From Entamoeba histolytica HM-1:IMSS (lineage: Eukaryota > Evosea > Mastigamoebida > Endamoebidae), in contig NW_001914986.1 in the NCBI RefSeq assembly GCF_000208925.1, forward strand, positions 1-46,886: 46,886 nt of DNA. Reading direction: 5' to 3'. The position numbers and the translations under genes were made by a program. The stretch's first letter is position 1, and each line of letters opens with the position of its first letter. Shown one piece after another: positions 33,501 through 42,315 of the stretch. Under the pieces are notes generated by a model, which did not search any database, was not told the origin of the DNA, and was given only the letters and a program-made list of their open reading frames with translations.

Positions 33501-33728
33501 ATTCCATTAGCACAAGAATATTACCAATTATTAGTTAGAGCATTAGCCACGATGTTAAAATTCCTTCCAGACAGTGATACTCAATTTAAAACTCTTTTGA
33601 AAATGGACGGATTTTCTATTGAAACAACAGAAGATTTAGTTGTATTAAGAAAGGAATTATGCAACACATATGCTAGCGTTTGTCCTTCAAAAGCTTCAAT
33701 GATTAAAGAAGCTATTAAGTCCATTTAA
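27501..33728 (+). CDS. GCN1, HEAT-repeat activator of the eIF2alpha kinase GCN2
   Basis: The 2,075-residue protein is built of HEAT repeats from end to end. The diagnostic block is in the middle: LRLQASATVRSM, then EWRERRISCLLLGEMAKQ, DANVSEAASEALNNLA, the SSSLALIHYILLRGL segment and PEVRAAASNAIGSLIQFVGE followed by HRLGAAQALAEYY. Several of these are near-signature matches to yeast and human GCN1. GCN1 sits on translating ribosomes and passes uncharged-tRNA and collision signals to GCN2. E. histolytica has eIF2alpha kinases, so the pathway is plausible here. It is about 600 residues shorter than yeast or human GCN1 (about 2,670), with most of the shortfall probably at the N-terminus. One intronless frame; the first ATG is used. 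Confidence 0.9.
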   Translation: MQDRIDTIFKTNESGIKASTEDKRKKAIDSIITFSKEIKNEEDKKYFLNKILTVYKKTCSAIYMKIVISKILNGLETTFCTKELSQEFTEKFTTIFLGETNDELRKFLFGFVAHLIQYNEIIPTKIQQMIQSLNTLKEPLKSIFIAELPKMLGLPDTSKLAQVNLTGYFASEINLVKSPKNTPKTTIIAFRYLLAYYRQPEVKQCEVLESQLFSSFAKALKVYSSPEFLALIQEDGYKHQLSELLFDVCHLNCIPNICECEEDIKKILPFLLDRRNIKKFFKSTSTTSMSSLLIHLVFDSIMKDKKAVFDKLVIGNICNLMNSFVSEKVDEAEIPLLFIISSVLPPKRKLFNKFVFKIVHPTTKSFEIVKQFVIGNFDLIFNKIMELLQTNYTNKYLLHSYYKLLWFVQKFNDERETGHEIVVKFCQEIEKMNETSKFFCKLFIDTIKKNVNLFEKEVLYIVRCCNEISNKKDKETALTILLAISNCLDTIVLAYKEKLVYSYFLLNEGLGEDEKQERVIYDNVKEILSSLSEELEQPLNSATFCLLMPIFRWVISKKDKTTEIVKPQNQTMKLLQMHCEEITNQYPILEIAQLLNSIILVIPRFVQKTLTCLEQIVKVSDNKTLQYFFNNLLSEEENTRRYNAVALDRSKAYLRAKKIDHEELCKLYLGGHDQIKDVSNACRSVMKTIHLYCEEPGVEVKIPEDFRIPDQSFVEYYKKDEICLNENIDIQDMIATSIYSIAKIGKYNCGELLKVTMNEYDNSFPDITLVPGIAKDYLIIRSKFLRRRFCTFVIMKLGGLCSVEDMKELLPFAIKKLTNDEEPIPELVEEQGENMFASRSREEAEQIYDILVSIKKEKGKKNDKEIEMVGLFFGMIAKYLERDNPKFNDIIQQLRDLSVKPSLEVQMAVCNCFANITDIPNVQGMLEKMYAQCLRQKNFEIKRGIAYSIAGICKAHGLGVMFTCKFYDRFIKRPLEKFDVDKKGKRCTEGENLNINMTALISLQCICEIMGDIFEPYIIDIFNLVRPIVSEANQELRLQASATVRSMSSVLTHHGIGVTVPHLIDGLKSNEWRERRISCLLLGEMAKQTTHQLDAYLPKIITPLVNLMIDSDANVSEAASEALNNLASVIKNPEISSLIPSILDALENPPQNTPEFYEHFEKMQFTHLIDSSSLALIHYILLRGLSDPTHLIRAKSGLLISSLTNLCDVDDFLPYLDIFIPELKKNITDNDPEVRAAASNAIGSLIQFVGEQAFPGVKQWIIETLQSTKSTVHRLGAAQALAEYYRAVGEEQLREDFNSITNLENPVITSRQSVMYLLYYFCSALKERFSDFIGEGLLLIVKGLSDSSELVRDAAMKAGSVLVRQFGKTHLKKLLETLDSAIYSDSPKVQECAINLIGELLEGMVDTNDASLEPYVLLKRKLGLEKIGECLANLYLIRFDEEHQICQKATLVWKKVIINAGRALSDLIPYIMKIATKKLCLEEKDRKRAARCLGELVDLFESKIVQELIKTLQSHLNSSNELDRIGACNGFVEVIRKSSLTTFEQFKGVLPQLVELMCDEVDAIREESNHLFNVIIRKYDKPSLEAILDILLGFINDEEQMQKGIRGLQMIIDKNHTNELIFETLTPKVLQVPITIANCKPLTILCKSSQQFFLQNFSLILQRGFNSLASKYTEESYCEKIRKMMIEICLEYPSKDKLFSTLGDYIASYQRSIIKIETLRILSSYFKLQTTQSSVGMDIIISFLMGLIRNEKDQDVVPYVWDCFEQMHMKVTNDKYYIYINALAPMIQDACQTPETAVLVLPKDIGPLVRVEIDTLKNALTETKEQAIRSLIFLLKKYENDSEFTKHRDNILGPLINIISKQCESSHKIKLLTLLQTIFATAQHRGKVKTFVLPITITLNKLLSEGDESVCKVAIEMYKYLIEYDLKIDTLLKEIQKGLSGAGTNSTKIKIYLQLLITCVDTIEPKKWNEGKELWAKTKKGTTWVVETLYFDIYNQCFQLIPLAQEYYQLLVRALATMLKFLPDSDTQFKTLLKMDGFSIETTEDLVVLRKELCNTYASVCPSKASMIKEAIKSI

Positions 33729-33772
33729 TAAACTGAAAAAAAAAGAATCATTTGAATTATTTTAAACTTTAT

Positions 33773-36088
33773 TTATGAGGTTATCTTTTGAATTAATTTT
33801 TCTTGGCGTTGTTTGAGACTTGAGTCACTAATTTGTATCCCAGATATTGCAGAGAGACACTCTGACTTAATTTGCATACGGGCTTGTTCATTGTTACTAA
33901 CTACCATTAAAAATCCAATTATTGTATTTAATACTTGCTGATTTGTTTTGAAAGTATCTTCTAATGCTCTTTTACAGAAATGAATTACATTTAATTCAAT
34001 CATTTGAGGAGTTACAGCAGGATCAATTGATAAATTCCATAAACAGCCAATACATGCTTTAAAAATATCTTCATTTGTACGATGTTTAGCTAGTATTTGT
34101 ACAATTGTTGTTTGGAAATTGTTTGCTATGATAATTTGTCTTGACGATTCTAAAATACTCAAATTTTTGCAGCAATTAGAAATAACTCCACAAACCTTAG
34201 CATCTCCACTGTATTTTGTTACCGCTTCATTGAAAAGAAGAAATAATGATGATTTTAATAATAATGGATGAAGTTCATTATAACAAGAGAAATTAATAAG
34301 ACAAGCTGTTGAATTTAAGAAAATGTCTTTATAATCAAATAACCGTTTTGCATTGGAGATAAGAAATTCAATAATTCCACTTGTAATATATGTTAATGCT
34401 AATTTCTTATTAACTGAAATAGAACATATGAGTTGAAGCAATTTATTGTTGATTTGTTTGTCGTTAAGATCAAGGTTCTTAAAAAGATCTTCTAATGATA
34501 TAATTCCTTTTGAAGATGTAATTTCAGCCTTTACCAATGATATAATACAACTTAAACACTGTAGTACAATGCTTTGTTCATGAGAATATGTTAATAATAT
34601 TTCTTGAACAAATGGTAATGTTTGTTCAGAAATTTTTTTAGCAACTACTTCATCGATTAGAATGTTCATAACACAAGTTATCATTTTAGAATTTAATTGC
34701 TTTTTTTCGGGGAATCGTTTATGTAATGTTATAAACAAATCAACAATTCCCTTTTCAACTAACTCATTTGCACACTCTCCATTTTGAGCAAGATTAATTC
34801 CAGCTCCGATAGCAGAAAGAGCAACATCCTTTTTCTTTAAATGTTTTTCAAGAGCAATTACAACATCATCAACTAATCCATTCTTGAATAATACTTGATT
34901 GTTTTGTTCCTTGAGAGCAAGACACTGAATAATAGAACATCCTGTTGATTGACATACTTTGTCATGAATTGTTAATTCCATAGCTTGATGAAGAATAGAT
35001 AGAATACCTGAGTTGATTACTATATCAACTTGACTTTCATCAAAACAAATATGAAGAAGAATTCCAAGGATATTTCTCATTAATGGTAATAAAGACTCTT
35101 TTGACTTATCAAGTAATGGTTGAGAATCACATATTTGTTTTAATGTTTGAGTGATATAAGGAACAACATTCATTTGAATTAAACAACCACTCTGACTTTG
35201 AGAAATGAAAAAAAGGAAATTCATTAACTTTTCTTGAACAGAAACTGATTTCCCCTGTGCCACAGTAAAGAGTTGTTGATAAATTCCAGTGTTAATAAAT
35301 TCTTGGTTTGCTTCATTACTTGAGTTTGCAACAGATCGAATTGCAGAAATGAGACTACTAATAACTTCATCATTGGAATTGAAATTATTTGTAATATTAA
35401 TTAATAAGGCATTTACACCAACTTTCTTTGCTACTGCATACTCTGTTTCTGTGAAAATAGTATTAGCTATAAAAATACATAAAGCCTTCATTACATTGGC
35501 TGAGTTCATCCATTTCTTTCCTAAATTAATACATTGTTCTATCATTCCAGTAGAAACAAAAAAAGGTATAACATAATCATCAATGCTTAACGCTGACATT
35601 AAGTTTAATGCTGTAACACTTGTCTCATCATCAGTAATTCTATCATAGCTTTTTAAAACCTTTTTAATATTATTCTTTGTTACCAAACTTCTTCTCACAG
35701 TAAAATCTGCAACAGTCATTAACCCCCAACATAGTCGAAGAAGATCATTTAATGTTATATTTGTTATTGTTTCATCATTATAATGAATAACCCGAATTAT
35801 CTCACAAACACTTTGTCCAATACCACAAGTAATCATTTTCTTTTTAGCAACTTCACTATACATTAGTACTGATACTAACAAAGAACACATACCACATAAA
35901 CATTCTCTTTTCATACTTTTGAAATCTTCCATTTTTTTTGAACAAAATTCAATCAATCCTTTCTGAATACAATACATTTTAATTTGATTACTTTTATCAT
36001 CAGAAATACTAATTTCTAATTCTTTCATATTCTCCACAATATCAATCCCTTGTTCAATATTTGTTAGAAGGTTTACTATTTTCTCCAT
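33773..36088 (-). CDS. armadillo-repeat protein, 771 aa
   Basis: Almost the whole protein is helical repeats of 40-45 residues with the ARM pattern. Examples are IGFLMVVSNNEQAR near the C-terminus, CIGCLWNLSIDPAV (with the typical LWNLS of armadillo repeats) and ACLINFSCYNELHP. No catalytic domain, signal or membrane segment is visible. Such proteins act as scaffolds. I could not tie it to a named family. It converges with GCN1 with only 44 bp between the stop codons, so the two mRNAs probably overlap at their 3' ends. Confidence 0.75.
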   Translation of the reverse strand: MEKIVNLLTNIEQGIDIVENMKELEISISDDKSNQIKMYCIQKGLIEFCSKKMEDFKSMKRECLCGMCSLLVSVLMYSEVAKKKMITCGIGQSVCEIIRVIHYNDETITNITLNDLLRLCWGLMTVADFTVRRSLVTKNNIKKVLKSYDRITDDETSVTALNLMSALSIDDYVIPFFVSTGMIEQCINLGKKWMNSANVMKALCIFIANTIFTETEYAVAKKVGVNALLINITNNFNSNDEVISSLISAIRSVANSSNEANQEFINTGIYQQLFTVAQGKSVSVQEKLMNFLFFISQSQSGCLIQMNVVPYITQTLKQICDSQPLLDKSKESLLPLMRNILGILLHICFDESQVDIVINSGILSILHQAMELTIHDKVCQSTGCSIIQCLALKEQNNQVLFKNGLVDDVVIALEKHLKKKDVALSAIGAGINLAQNGECANELVEKGIVDLFITLHKRFPEKKQLNSKMITCVMNILIDEVVAKKISEQTLPFVQEILLTYSHEQSIVLQCLSCIISLVKAEITSSKGIISLEDLFKNLDLNDKQINNKLLQLICSISVNKKLALTYITSGIIEFLISNAKRLFDYKDIFLNSTACLINFSCYNELHPLLLKSSLFLLFNEAVTKYSGDAKVCGVISNCCKNLSILESSRQIIIANNFQTTIVQILAKHRTNEDIFKACIGCLWNLSIDPAVTPQMIELNVIHFCKRALEDTFKTNQQVLNTIIGFLMVVSNNEQARMQIKSECLSAISGIQISDSSLKQRQEKLIQKITS

Positions 36089-36835
36089 TAATATATTTTT
36101 ATTTAAAGATTTTTTTTTTGTTATTTTTTTTCTTTTTACTCTTCAAAATCAATTTTCTGAACATCTTACATAAAAAAAAGATTTAAAAACTCGCCCAAAT
36201 TAAAGACTTTTATTAATTCAAGTGCCTTAATAATAGTTATAACTGTTGGCTTTATTGTTATTTCTACTCTGAAGTTTTTTGTTATTTAGATTCAAACACT
36301 TTTATATTTTTGTTTATGTTTTATGGTTATATTGTTGGTTCTTATTGCTATTGACTTTTTGTGTCTCGTTTGAATTATCTAACTCGTCTGTTTTATCAAT
36401 TACAATAAAATAACTTCCTAATCTATGTAACGAAAATAATTACTGTGATAATATAAGTTAATAAGAATTTGTTTTAATTGTTTAAAATAAAAAGGGTGAT
36501 TAAAAATATTTGAATTATAATTTCAAAAGAATCAACACAAAAAAGCAAGTACCAATACACCCCGTCTATTACAAAAACATAAAACCAAAAATTAATAGAA
36601 GAAATGGAGAGAAATAATAAAGCATAAATTAAAAATTCTTAACGTTATATTTAATCATTTTCAATAAAGAATTTTGTACGGTATAAAATAATTTCATAAC
36701 CAACAAAATGTCTTATAGATATAGCAAGTTATATTAAGTTATTGAAAATACAATTTAGTGCTTTTTTTTTCTTTTAACTGATTCACTGAAAGAAAATTAA
36801 AAAAAGAACTAATAAATTACAAGTAACATAATTAA
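36089..36835. other. divergent spacer, about 750 bp
   Basis: No gene recognised. It holds the promoters of the armadillo gene and the LAMTOR3-like gene. Close to the LAMTOR3-like ATG is AAAGAACTAA, which resembles the Entamoeba GAAC element. No RNA gene signals were recognised. Confidence 0.4.
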
Positions 36836-37177
36836 ATGGATTCAACCACTTTTTGTAATGAATTAAAACAACGAATTCCTGGATCAATTGAAGTAGCAAT
36901 GTATAATTTTAATGGAGTTGAAATTGCAACAAGTAATGAACAACAAACAAATGATAACTTGAAATATTTCAAAGAAGAAGAAATATATGACAATGTTGCA
37001 AAATTTGGGAGAGGAAAACACAGTTGTTCTACAATTGTAATGGATGATAAAACAATTATGATATTAACTTGTGGAAAAATTAAAGTACTCATTTCATTAC
37101 AACCTTTATCTAATATTGGACTTGTATACTCTCTTCTTTCATCAATCCAATCAAGTCTTTCAACAATAGAAATCTAA
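36836..37177 (+). CDS. roadblock/LC7-fold protein, LAMTOR3 (MP1)-like
   Basis: The 113-residue protein matches the roadblock fold in size and order: an opening helix, the beta strand IEVAMYNFNGVEIA, a central helix, then two strands with a KHSCSTIVMDDKTIMIL stretch and LISLQPLSNIGLVYSLL leading into the last helix. The last part aligns well with LAMTOR3 (pattern PL...S...NTGLI.SL). LAMTOR3 and LAMTOR2 form the core of Ragulator, which anchors Rag GTPases and TORC1 to lysosomes in animals. Other roadblock proteins (dynein LC7, MglB-like) are less similar by eye. Confidence 0.6.
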   Translation: MDSTTFCNELKQRIPGSIEVAMYNFNGVEIATSNEQQTNDNLKYFKEEEIYDNVAKFGRGKHSCSTIVMDDKTIMILTCGKIKVLISLQPLSNIGLVYSLLSSIQSSLSTIEI

Positions 37178-38165
37178 TGCATGTTATGTTATTGGTTTAA
37201 TATTTGACTATTAAAACACTAAATGAAGTTATTTTTTATAACATTTGATAATAAGAAAGAATTAAAACACAAATGTAATGATAACCAAATTCATTCATCT
37301 TTTTTACAAAACATAAATATTATTTGTTTCTATCAATACTCTATTAAACATGATTTGAATTTATCGTTTCAACCACATTGATATTAATAATGAATTTTAA
37401 TTTTCATTTAGATAAATTAAAATCCAACTCATTACTAAAGATATTGTGTTATTTATTAGAATTTATAGAATATAACATTGTTTTTAATAAGAATATTATG
37501 AGATAATTTAAAGAGAGAAATAACCTGACTGATAATACAGTGTTTACTTATCAAAATAATCAATATTCTTTTTTAATTACATAAATAAACAACCAAAAGA
37601 ATCAGAAAAGATAAAAGTTTCTTCTCTTTTAAAACACATTCATTTTTAAAAATTCTTTTTCATTGTTGAAAATTACTTCTTTATGTAGTGGTGTTGAATT
37701 AGAGAGTCTTGTCTAGAATTAACAATTTTTATGTTTGGAACAATAAAATTAGATTTTTCTAATAAGTTTTGTTAATCCCTTATAATAATATTGTCTGCTT
37801 CTCCACTTCAAGATATTATAAAAGAAATATAACTGAGTTATACACCACCAATCATTCATTATACTATTATTTTATTCCTTCATAAATTATTAAAATAGTC
37901 TTTGTTTATTGATTTATTATGTTTTATAACTTCTTATTATCCTTTAGTTCTAAATAAAAAATAGTCACAATAAACAAATTATCATCTATAGATAGTTTTA
38001 GACTTTAAATTAGTCTAAAAACAATATTATGAATAAAAAAAAATTGTTATGGTTGTTATACTTCTTTTTATTTTATTGGAATTAAAACAAATAGTCATGT
38101 AGTTAATATGATTAATAACCCAAATTATTAAAACAATTATTTTGTTTTATTGTTGGTTTCATCTC
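37178..38165. other. gene-free spacer between converging genes
   Basis: About 1 kb without a coding region or recognised RNA gene. Unusually long for a spacer between two converging genes in this genome. AT-rich throughout, with no LINE match found by eye. Confidence 0.5.
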
Positions 38166-39704
38166 TTAAGAGAAAAAGAAGTCTATTGGCTGGTCAACAT
38201 CAACAAAACTTTCTTTATCTTCTTGTCTCGTTGTATCATCTTTTTCTTTAGATCCTGTGTGTAAATTTTCTTTAACCTCCTCTTCCTTTTGAGATGTTTT
38301 TATTTTGTCTTCTTTCTTTGGAGACTCATTAATTTTTCTAGTTGGTGCTTTTTCTTGTACAATTTCTTCCTTCTTTTCATTCACTTTTTCTTCAGTTCTT
38401 TTTCGTTTCCATGCTTCTAATCGTTCACTAAAATTACTTAATGCAACACTTCCATTAACAATAATCTCGTTGTTTAAATAGACTTTAATCATATCTTCTG
38501 AATTACTTCCAATATCACCTGAAAATGTAGGATGAACTCTTTCATATGACTTATTAATACATCCACTAGCTTCCATTTTAGTTTGCCACTCTTTGAATGC
38601 ATTAGTTCTTATAAATTCATTGACAAAGTTTCTTCCATAATCAACACCAACCTCTTCTAATTCTCCTGTTATCTTGAATGGTTTTCCATTGAACATATCT
38701 TTATTTCGAGCAAATCCATTTAATAATGAAAGAATGTAATTTGTCATTTCCCCAAATACCCATTCATTACTTCCTTCATTTCCTTTTCCACTTCCATGAT
38801 TATATTTAGTCATAGCTTGTTTAACATTGAAAATAAAAACTTTATCTGTTTTAGTTACTTCAACACTTTTACTGATATTATTCTCTCGATAAATAAATTT
38901 TCCTGTTGATAAATCAACTACAACATCATAATCCTCTGATCTCTGAAGTACTAATGGTGAACTAACACATGCAATAATTCCATTACTTTCTCCTATTCGA
39001 TAAAAATTATCCATTGTTAAATGCATATAAACTGTTCGTTCTTCTGAATTTAGTGATAATGGTAATTGTAATTTCTCTACTTCTTCATTTGCAGGTTTCC
39101 CAAAGAAAACTCCTGGAACAAGACTTAATAAAAATAAAACAGTTTCACTAGATACTGCCACTTGTTCCTTTGATGCAATAATCAAAACTCTATACTCTAA
39201 TAAGAATAATTTAATCAATGAAATGATATTCACATCAAGTCGATTAATAAGTGCAAGTGCAGTAGGTGCTGATGTATAAATTGGTTGGAATGCTCCATTT
39301 CCTAATGGAATAAAACTCTTTAATAACTCTTCATTAACCATTCTTGTTTGTACTTGATATGCTTGTACTAATGTTAATAAAATATGTCCAATTTGATGTA
39401 AAAATGGAACTGTACAAATTCCAACTAATGAAAGTGTTTTATGTTCCCATTCATCCCGTCCATCAAAAATCACTGATACATAAAATGATGTTTTATAATT
39501 AAAATAGACATAATCTGGGTGTTTTGTTATCATATCAGGAAATGCTGTTGTTATAATGAAAGTTTCTTGTTCACTACTTAACTCTTCTGTAGAATACAAT
39601 ATTTGTGCAGTTTTATCAATTGAATCTTTAGCTAATAAAACAATTCCGCTGATGGCTTGTATTGTCATACTTTGTGTAATTTTGATTAATAGATGAGATA
39701 TCAA
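38166..39704 (-). CDS. AVL9/DENN-type trafficking protein
   Basis: The 512-residue protein has a DENN-like layout. The first part reads AISGIVLLAK, then YFNYKTSFYVSVIF and LSLVGICTVPFL, then LIKLFLLEYRVLIIAS with LFLLSLVPGVFF, the order of conserved blocks in AVL9/DENN proteins. After it, YRIGESNGIIACV...DVVVDLSTGKF matches the VG.TN..F...ADVVVD block. The last 110 residues are Lys/Glu-rich and probably disordered. DENN proteins are exchange factors for Rab GTPases; AVL9 acts late in the secretory pathway. The start could also be the ATG at codon 13 (MTIQAIS), which begins at the conserved block. Confidence 0.65.
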   Translation of the reverse strand: MISHLLIKITQSMTIQAISGIVLLAKDSIDKTAQILYSTEELSSEQETFIITTAFPDMITKHPDYVYFNYKTSFYVSVIFDGRDEWEHKTLSLVGICTVPFLHQIGHILLTLVQAYQVQTRMVNEELLKSFIPLGNGAFQPIYTSAPTALALINRLDVNIISLIKLFLLEYRVLIIASKEQVAVSSETVLFLLSLVPGVFFGKPANEEVEKLQLPLSLNSEERTVYMHLTMDNFYRIGESNGIIACVSSPLVLQRSEDYDVVVDLSTGKFIYRENNISKSVEVTKTDKVFIFNVKQAMTKYNHGSGKGNEGSNEWVFGEMTNYILSLLNGFARNKDMFNGKPFKITGELEEVGVDYGRNFVNEFIRTNAFKEWQTKMEASGCINKSYERVHPTFSGDIGSNSEDMIKVYLNNEIIVNGSVALSNFSERLEAWKRKRTEEKVNEKKEEIVQEKAPTRKINESPKKEDKIKTSQKEEEVKENLHTGSKEKDDTTRQEDKESFVDVDQPIDFFFS

Positions 39705-39845
39705 ATCCTCATTCTCTTTTTGTCTTTTCTAAAAATATTATTTCTTTTTTATATTTCCTTCTCTTTTCTTACGTCTTATTATTAAAATTCCCTTTTTCAT
39801 TCAAAAAAAAAACCATTAAAGAGAGATACATCATCCTTATTTTCT

Positions 39846-40268
39846 TTACTTCTTCTTTCTAGATGCTTTCTTCATTTCTTTCTTCTTATAGTCTTTGAAT
39901 GAATGGCACATTCTCCATTTCTTCTTATGTTCCTTTCTAGCCTTTCTTGGTGCTTTAGTCTTCTTATCCAAACCAGCTCTAATTAATTGATGTTTTGGAA
40001 CAAATTTCTTTAAGGCTGAAAGTGTGTCATAAATCAATGCAAATCCTGATGTCTTTCCTCCTCCATACTTAGTAACAAATCCATTAAGAACGATAGTTTG
40101 GACATCTTTTACCTTGTACATTTTAGCAAGCTTTTCTTTAATTTCAGTGAATTTTGGTTGAACAATTCCTGGATGATAAATATCAACAACTACTTGCTTT
40201 CTGCAAAGTAATGGATTAACAATCAGATTTCTTGTTCTTATGGTGACTTCACTCTTTTGAGTTGCCAT
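39846..40268 (-). CDS. 40S ribosomal protein eS24
   Basis: The 140-residue protein is typical eS24: VTIRTRNLIVNPLLCRKQ, then HPG, TEIKEKLAKMYKVKD, FVTKYGGGKTSGFALIYD and a Lys/Arg-rich C-terminus that reaches the rRNA. It is slightly longer than the usual 131-133 residues. The promoter carries TTAGGGTTGAACT 14 nt before the start, a strong GAAC-type element as expected for an abundant ribosomal mRNA. It lies 140 bp upstream of the AVL9-like gene on the same strand. Confidence 0.95.
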   Translation of the reverse strand: MATQKSEVTIRTRNLIVNPLLCRKQVVVDIYHPGIVQPKFTEIKEKLAKMYKVKDVQTIVLNGFVTKYGGGKTSGFALIYDTLSALKKFVPKHQLIRAGLDKKTKAPRKARKEHKKKWRMCHSFKDYKKKEMKKASRKKK

Positions 40269-40282
40269 TGCCCCTTCTTCTT

Positions 40283-40295
40283 AGTTCAACCCTAA
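40283..40295 (-). promoter_or_regulatory. GAAC-type element before eS24
   Basis: On the minus strand it reads TTAGGGTTGAACT. It lies just upstream of the start codon. The same TTGAACT core, together with ACCCT (here as AGGGT), is found in front of PheRS alpha. Confidence 0.45.
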
Positions 40296-41553
40296 TTTTT
40301 TTTTATCTTTTCCTTTTTTGTTATTTATATTATTTCTTTTTTTTCTTCTTATTCTATTTCATCATTCTGTTTCTACTATAACCATCTACCAAACACATTC
40401 CCTTTCATTCTATTCTCTTTGTATCTTTTTGATATTTTTTTGTTTTATTAGTAATGCCTTCTATTATATGGTTATTATTGAATACTATTTGAAATATAAC
40501 TCGAAGATATTTAACATGCTCATTTATCTAATACTGTCTATCATTTTATTTTCATAAATAACCAATGGTTTTTGTTAAATGAAGTAATGTATAAAGAATT
40601 TCAATTTATAATAAACTCCTTTTTGGTGTACTTTTAATAACATAATAATGTCTTGATTATGAATAGTTAAAGTGATTTGTTCTACTGTTTTATTCTATTT
40701 GTATTTTGTTTCCTTCGTTTTGTTTTATTTTGTTATTTCATTTGAACTTTTTCTCTTTATTTTTTCAAGGAGAGTTTAAAGATTCAAAGTGTTAATAATA
40801 CTTACGAACGTTAATGCATTTATCAATATTCATTAATGGATAATATCAATGTAAAAGTACTTTGAAAAGTCACATGGTTCGAGTGAAGTGGTTCATTGAT
40901 TATTTCATTTTTATAGAATTTTGTTCAATAACATCTTTTAAAGATTCATGACTAAATTGACACAAGAGTTTGTTGTATTTTTACAATATTAGATTCATTT
41001 CATTGTCATTAAATACAGTGATAATTAAATAAGTATGTATGTCTTCTTTTATTAAAGAGTGTCAATGATAATGTAGTTATAATACTTTAACATAAATTGA
41101 GGAGATACAACAATCTCATTGTATTGATATAAAAAGGAGGTACTAAAAAGTATGTTACAGTTTATCTCAATACTAACATTAATAACATTCATATTAACTA
41201 AATCATATACATGATATACTTCTATTATCTACTCAGTAATGAATAATAAATTTTTTCTTATTAAATTACTAACAAAAATAACTCATAAAATATTAGCAAA
41301 TAAAAAAAAAAATATTCATTTTTTATTCCAAATAACATTATTTTTGATTAGTGGTTAATCTAAAAGTGTTTCAACAACAATTTATTTAATCACATCATAA
41401 AACATTTTTTTTCTTGTTAAAGAGTAAACGTTTGTTTAATGCAAACACTAATATGAGTTAATGTATAAAAAATTTAATGATGATTAATGTTTTAGGTTTG
41501 ATATTTTGACACTCGAAATCTTAATTCTTAATTATGACGTAATAAAAACAAAA
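40296..41553. other. long gene-free spacer
   Basis: About 1.25 kb with no supported coding region. The part next to eS24 is pyrimidine-rich on the plus strand and gives an 80-codon plus-strand frame of Phe, Ile and Leu codons that I do not take as a gene. No RNA gene was recognised. Confidence 0.5.
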
Positions 41554-41835
41554 TTAATTATTAAATATGTTAAAAGGAGGTGGTTTCTGAGATGTTTGTA
41601 TTTTAGGTGTTTCAGAGAAAATGTATTGAGAAAGGTCTTGATGGATATCAATTATATCATTTCCCAAAACTTGGACTAAGTGAAAACATGGATGATGATT
41701 TAAAATACACATAATTTCTTCAGATACATCGTCATCATTCATTAAAAGAAGAGAGTCTATTTGAGAGTTATAAGACGACAAATAATCATCTGACTTTAAG
41801 CACGAAATAGACCTACAATTATCTTTTGTTGACAT
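41554..41835 (-). CDS. small hypothetical protein, 93 aa
   Basis: I do not recognise it. The composition is balanced (Cys, His, Asp, Pro, Ser), unlike the Ile/Phe/Lys-only shadows common in this AT-rich DNA, which argues for a real gene. It has an acidic patch (LLMNDDDVSEE), three Cys and two adjacent His in the middle, and a Pro-rich end. No membrane segment or signal is seen. About 20 nt upstream is GGAACTTTT, a possible GAAC element. A small unit of a larger spliced gene is possible, but no GTTTGT exon partner was found. Confidence 0.5.
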   Translation of the reverse strand: MSTKDNCRSISCLKSDDYLSSYNSQIDSLLLMNDDDVSEEIMCILNHHPCFHLVQVLGNDIIDIHQDLSQYIFSETPKIQTSQKPPPFNIFNN

Positions 41836-42315
41836 TTAATAATTAACATTGAAAAGTTCCTTTGTATTTATCTGACGTGGGAATGTTAAATTATAACATA
41901 TTTGGTCCAGTTTAAACATAAGACTTATTTGTTTTATAAAGAAATAAGAAAATTAGTTTTTTAGGTAAGACAAATGTCATTTTATAATTTCAAATTGAAA
42001 AAATCATGACAAATGAAAATTAAATTTCTTTAAGTTTAACTTTAATTAAGTTTAAGATGAGATATTTGTTCTACAAAAGAAAATTTTTATGGTGTTATTT
42101 TAATAAATAAGTACATTAAACAGAGAAAATCTTTAAAATAGGGTTAAAAATGACAGTTATACAAATTATTAGAAGAAATCCCCGAAAAAGTACAATTTTC
42201 TAGTTGATTTTATGTTTTGGGAGGAAAGATACATTTTTTGAAAAAGAAATACAGAAAGAGACAATGGAAATATCTTAAAAAAAAAGAACTTAATTCATCA
42301 AGAATATTAAAAATA
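41836..42315. other. divergent spacer before the TauE/SafE gene
   Basis: AT-rich 480-bp region holding promoters for the small hypothetical gene and the exporter gene. An in-frame TTG-started extension of the exporter into this region (from 42217) is Lys-rich and unlikely to be translated. No other element seen. Confidence 0.4.

Noticed and set aside
40318..40557. 79-codon plus-strand frame upstream of eS24
   Set aside because: Lies in the promoter spacer of eS24, is Phe/Ile/Leu-only, and shows no family resemblance.
42217..42315. Upstream extension of the TauE/SafE gene starting with TTG
   Set aside because: Lys-rich run without ATG ahead of the first membrane segment; the ATG at 42316 fits the family better.
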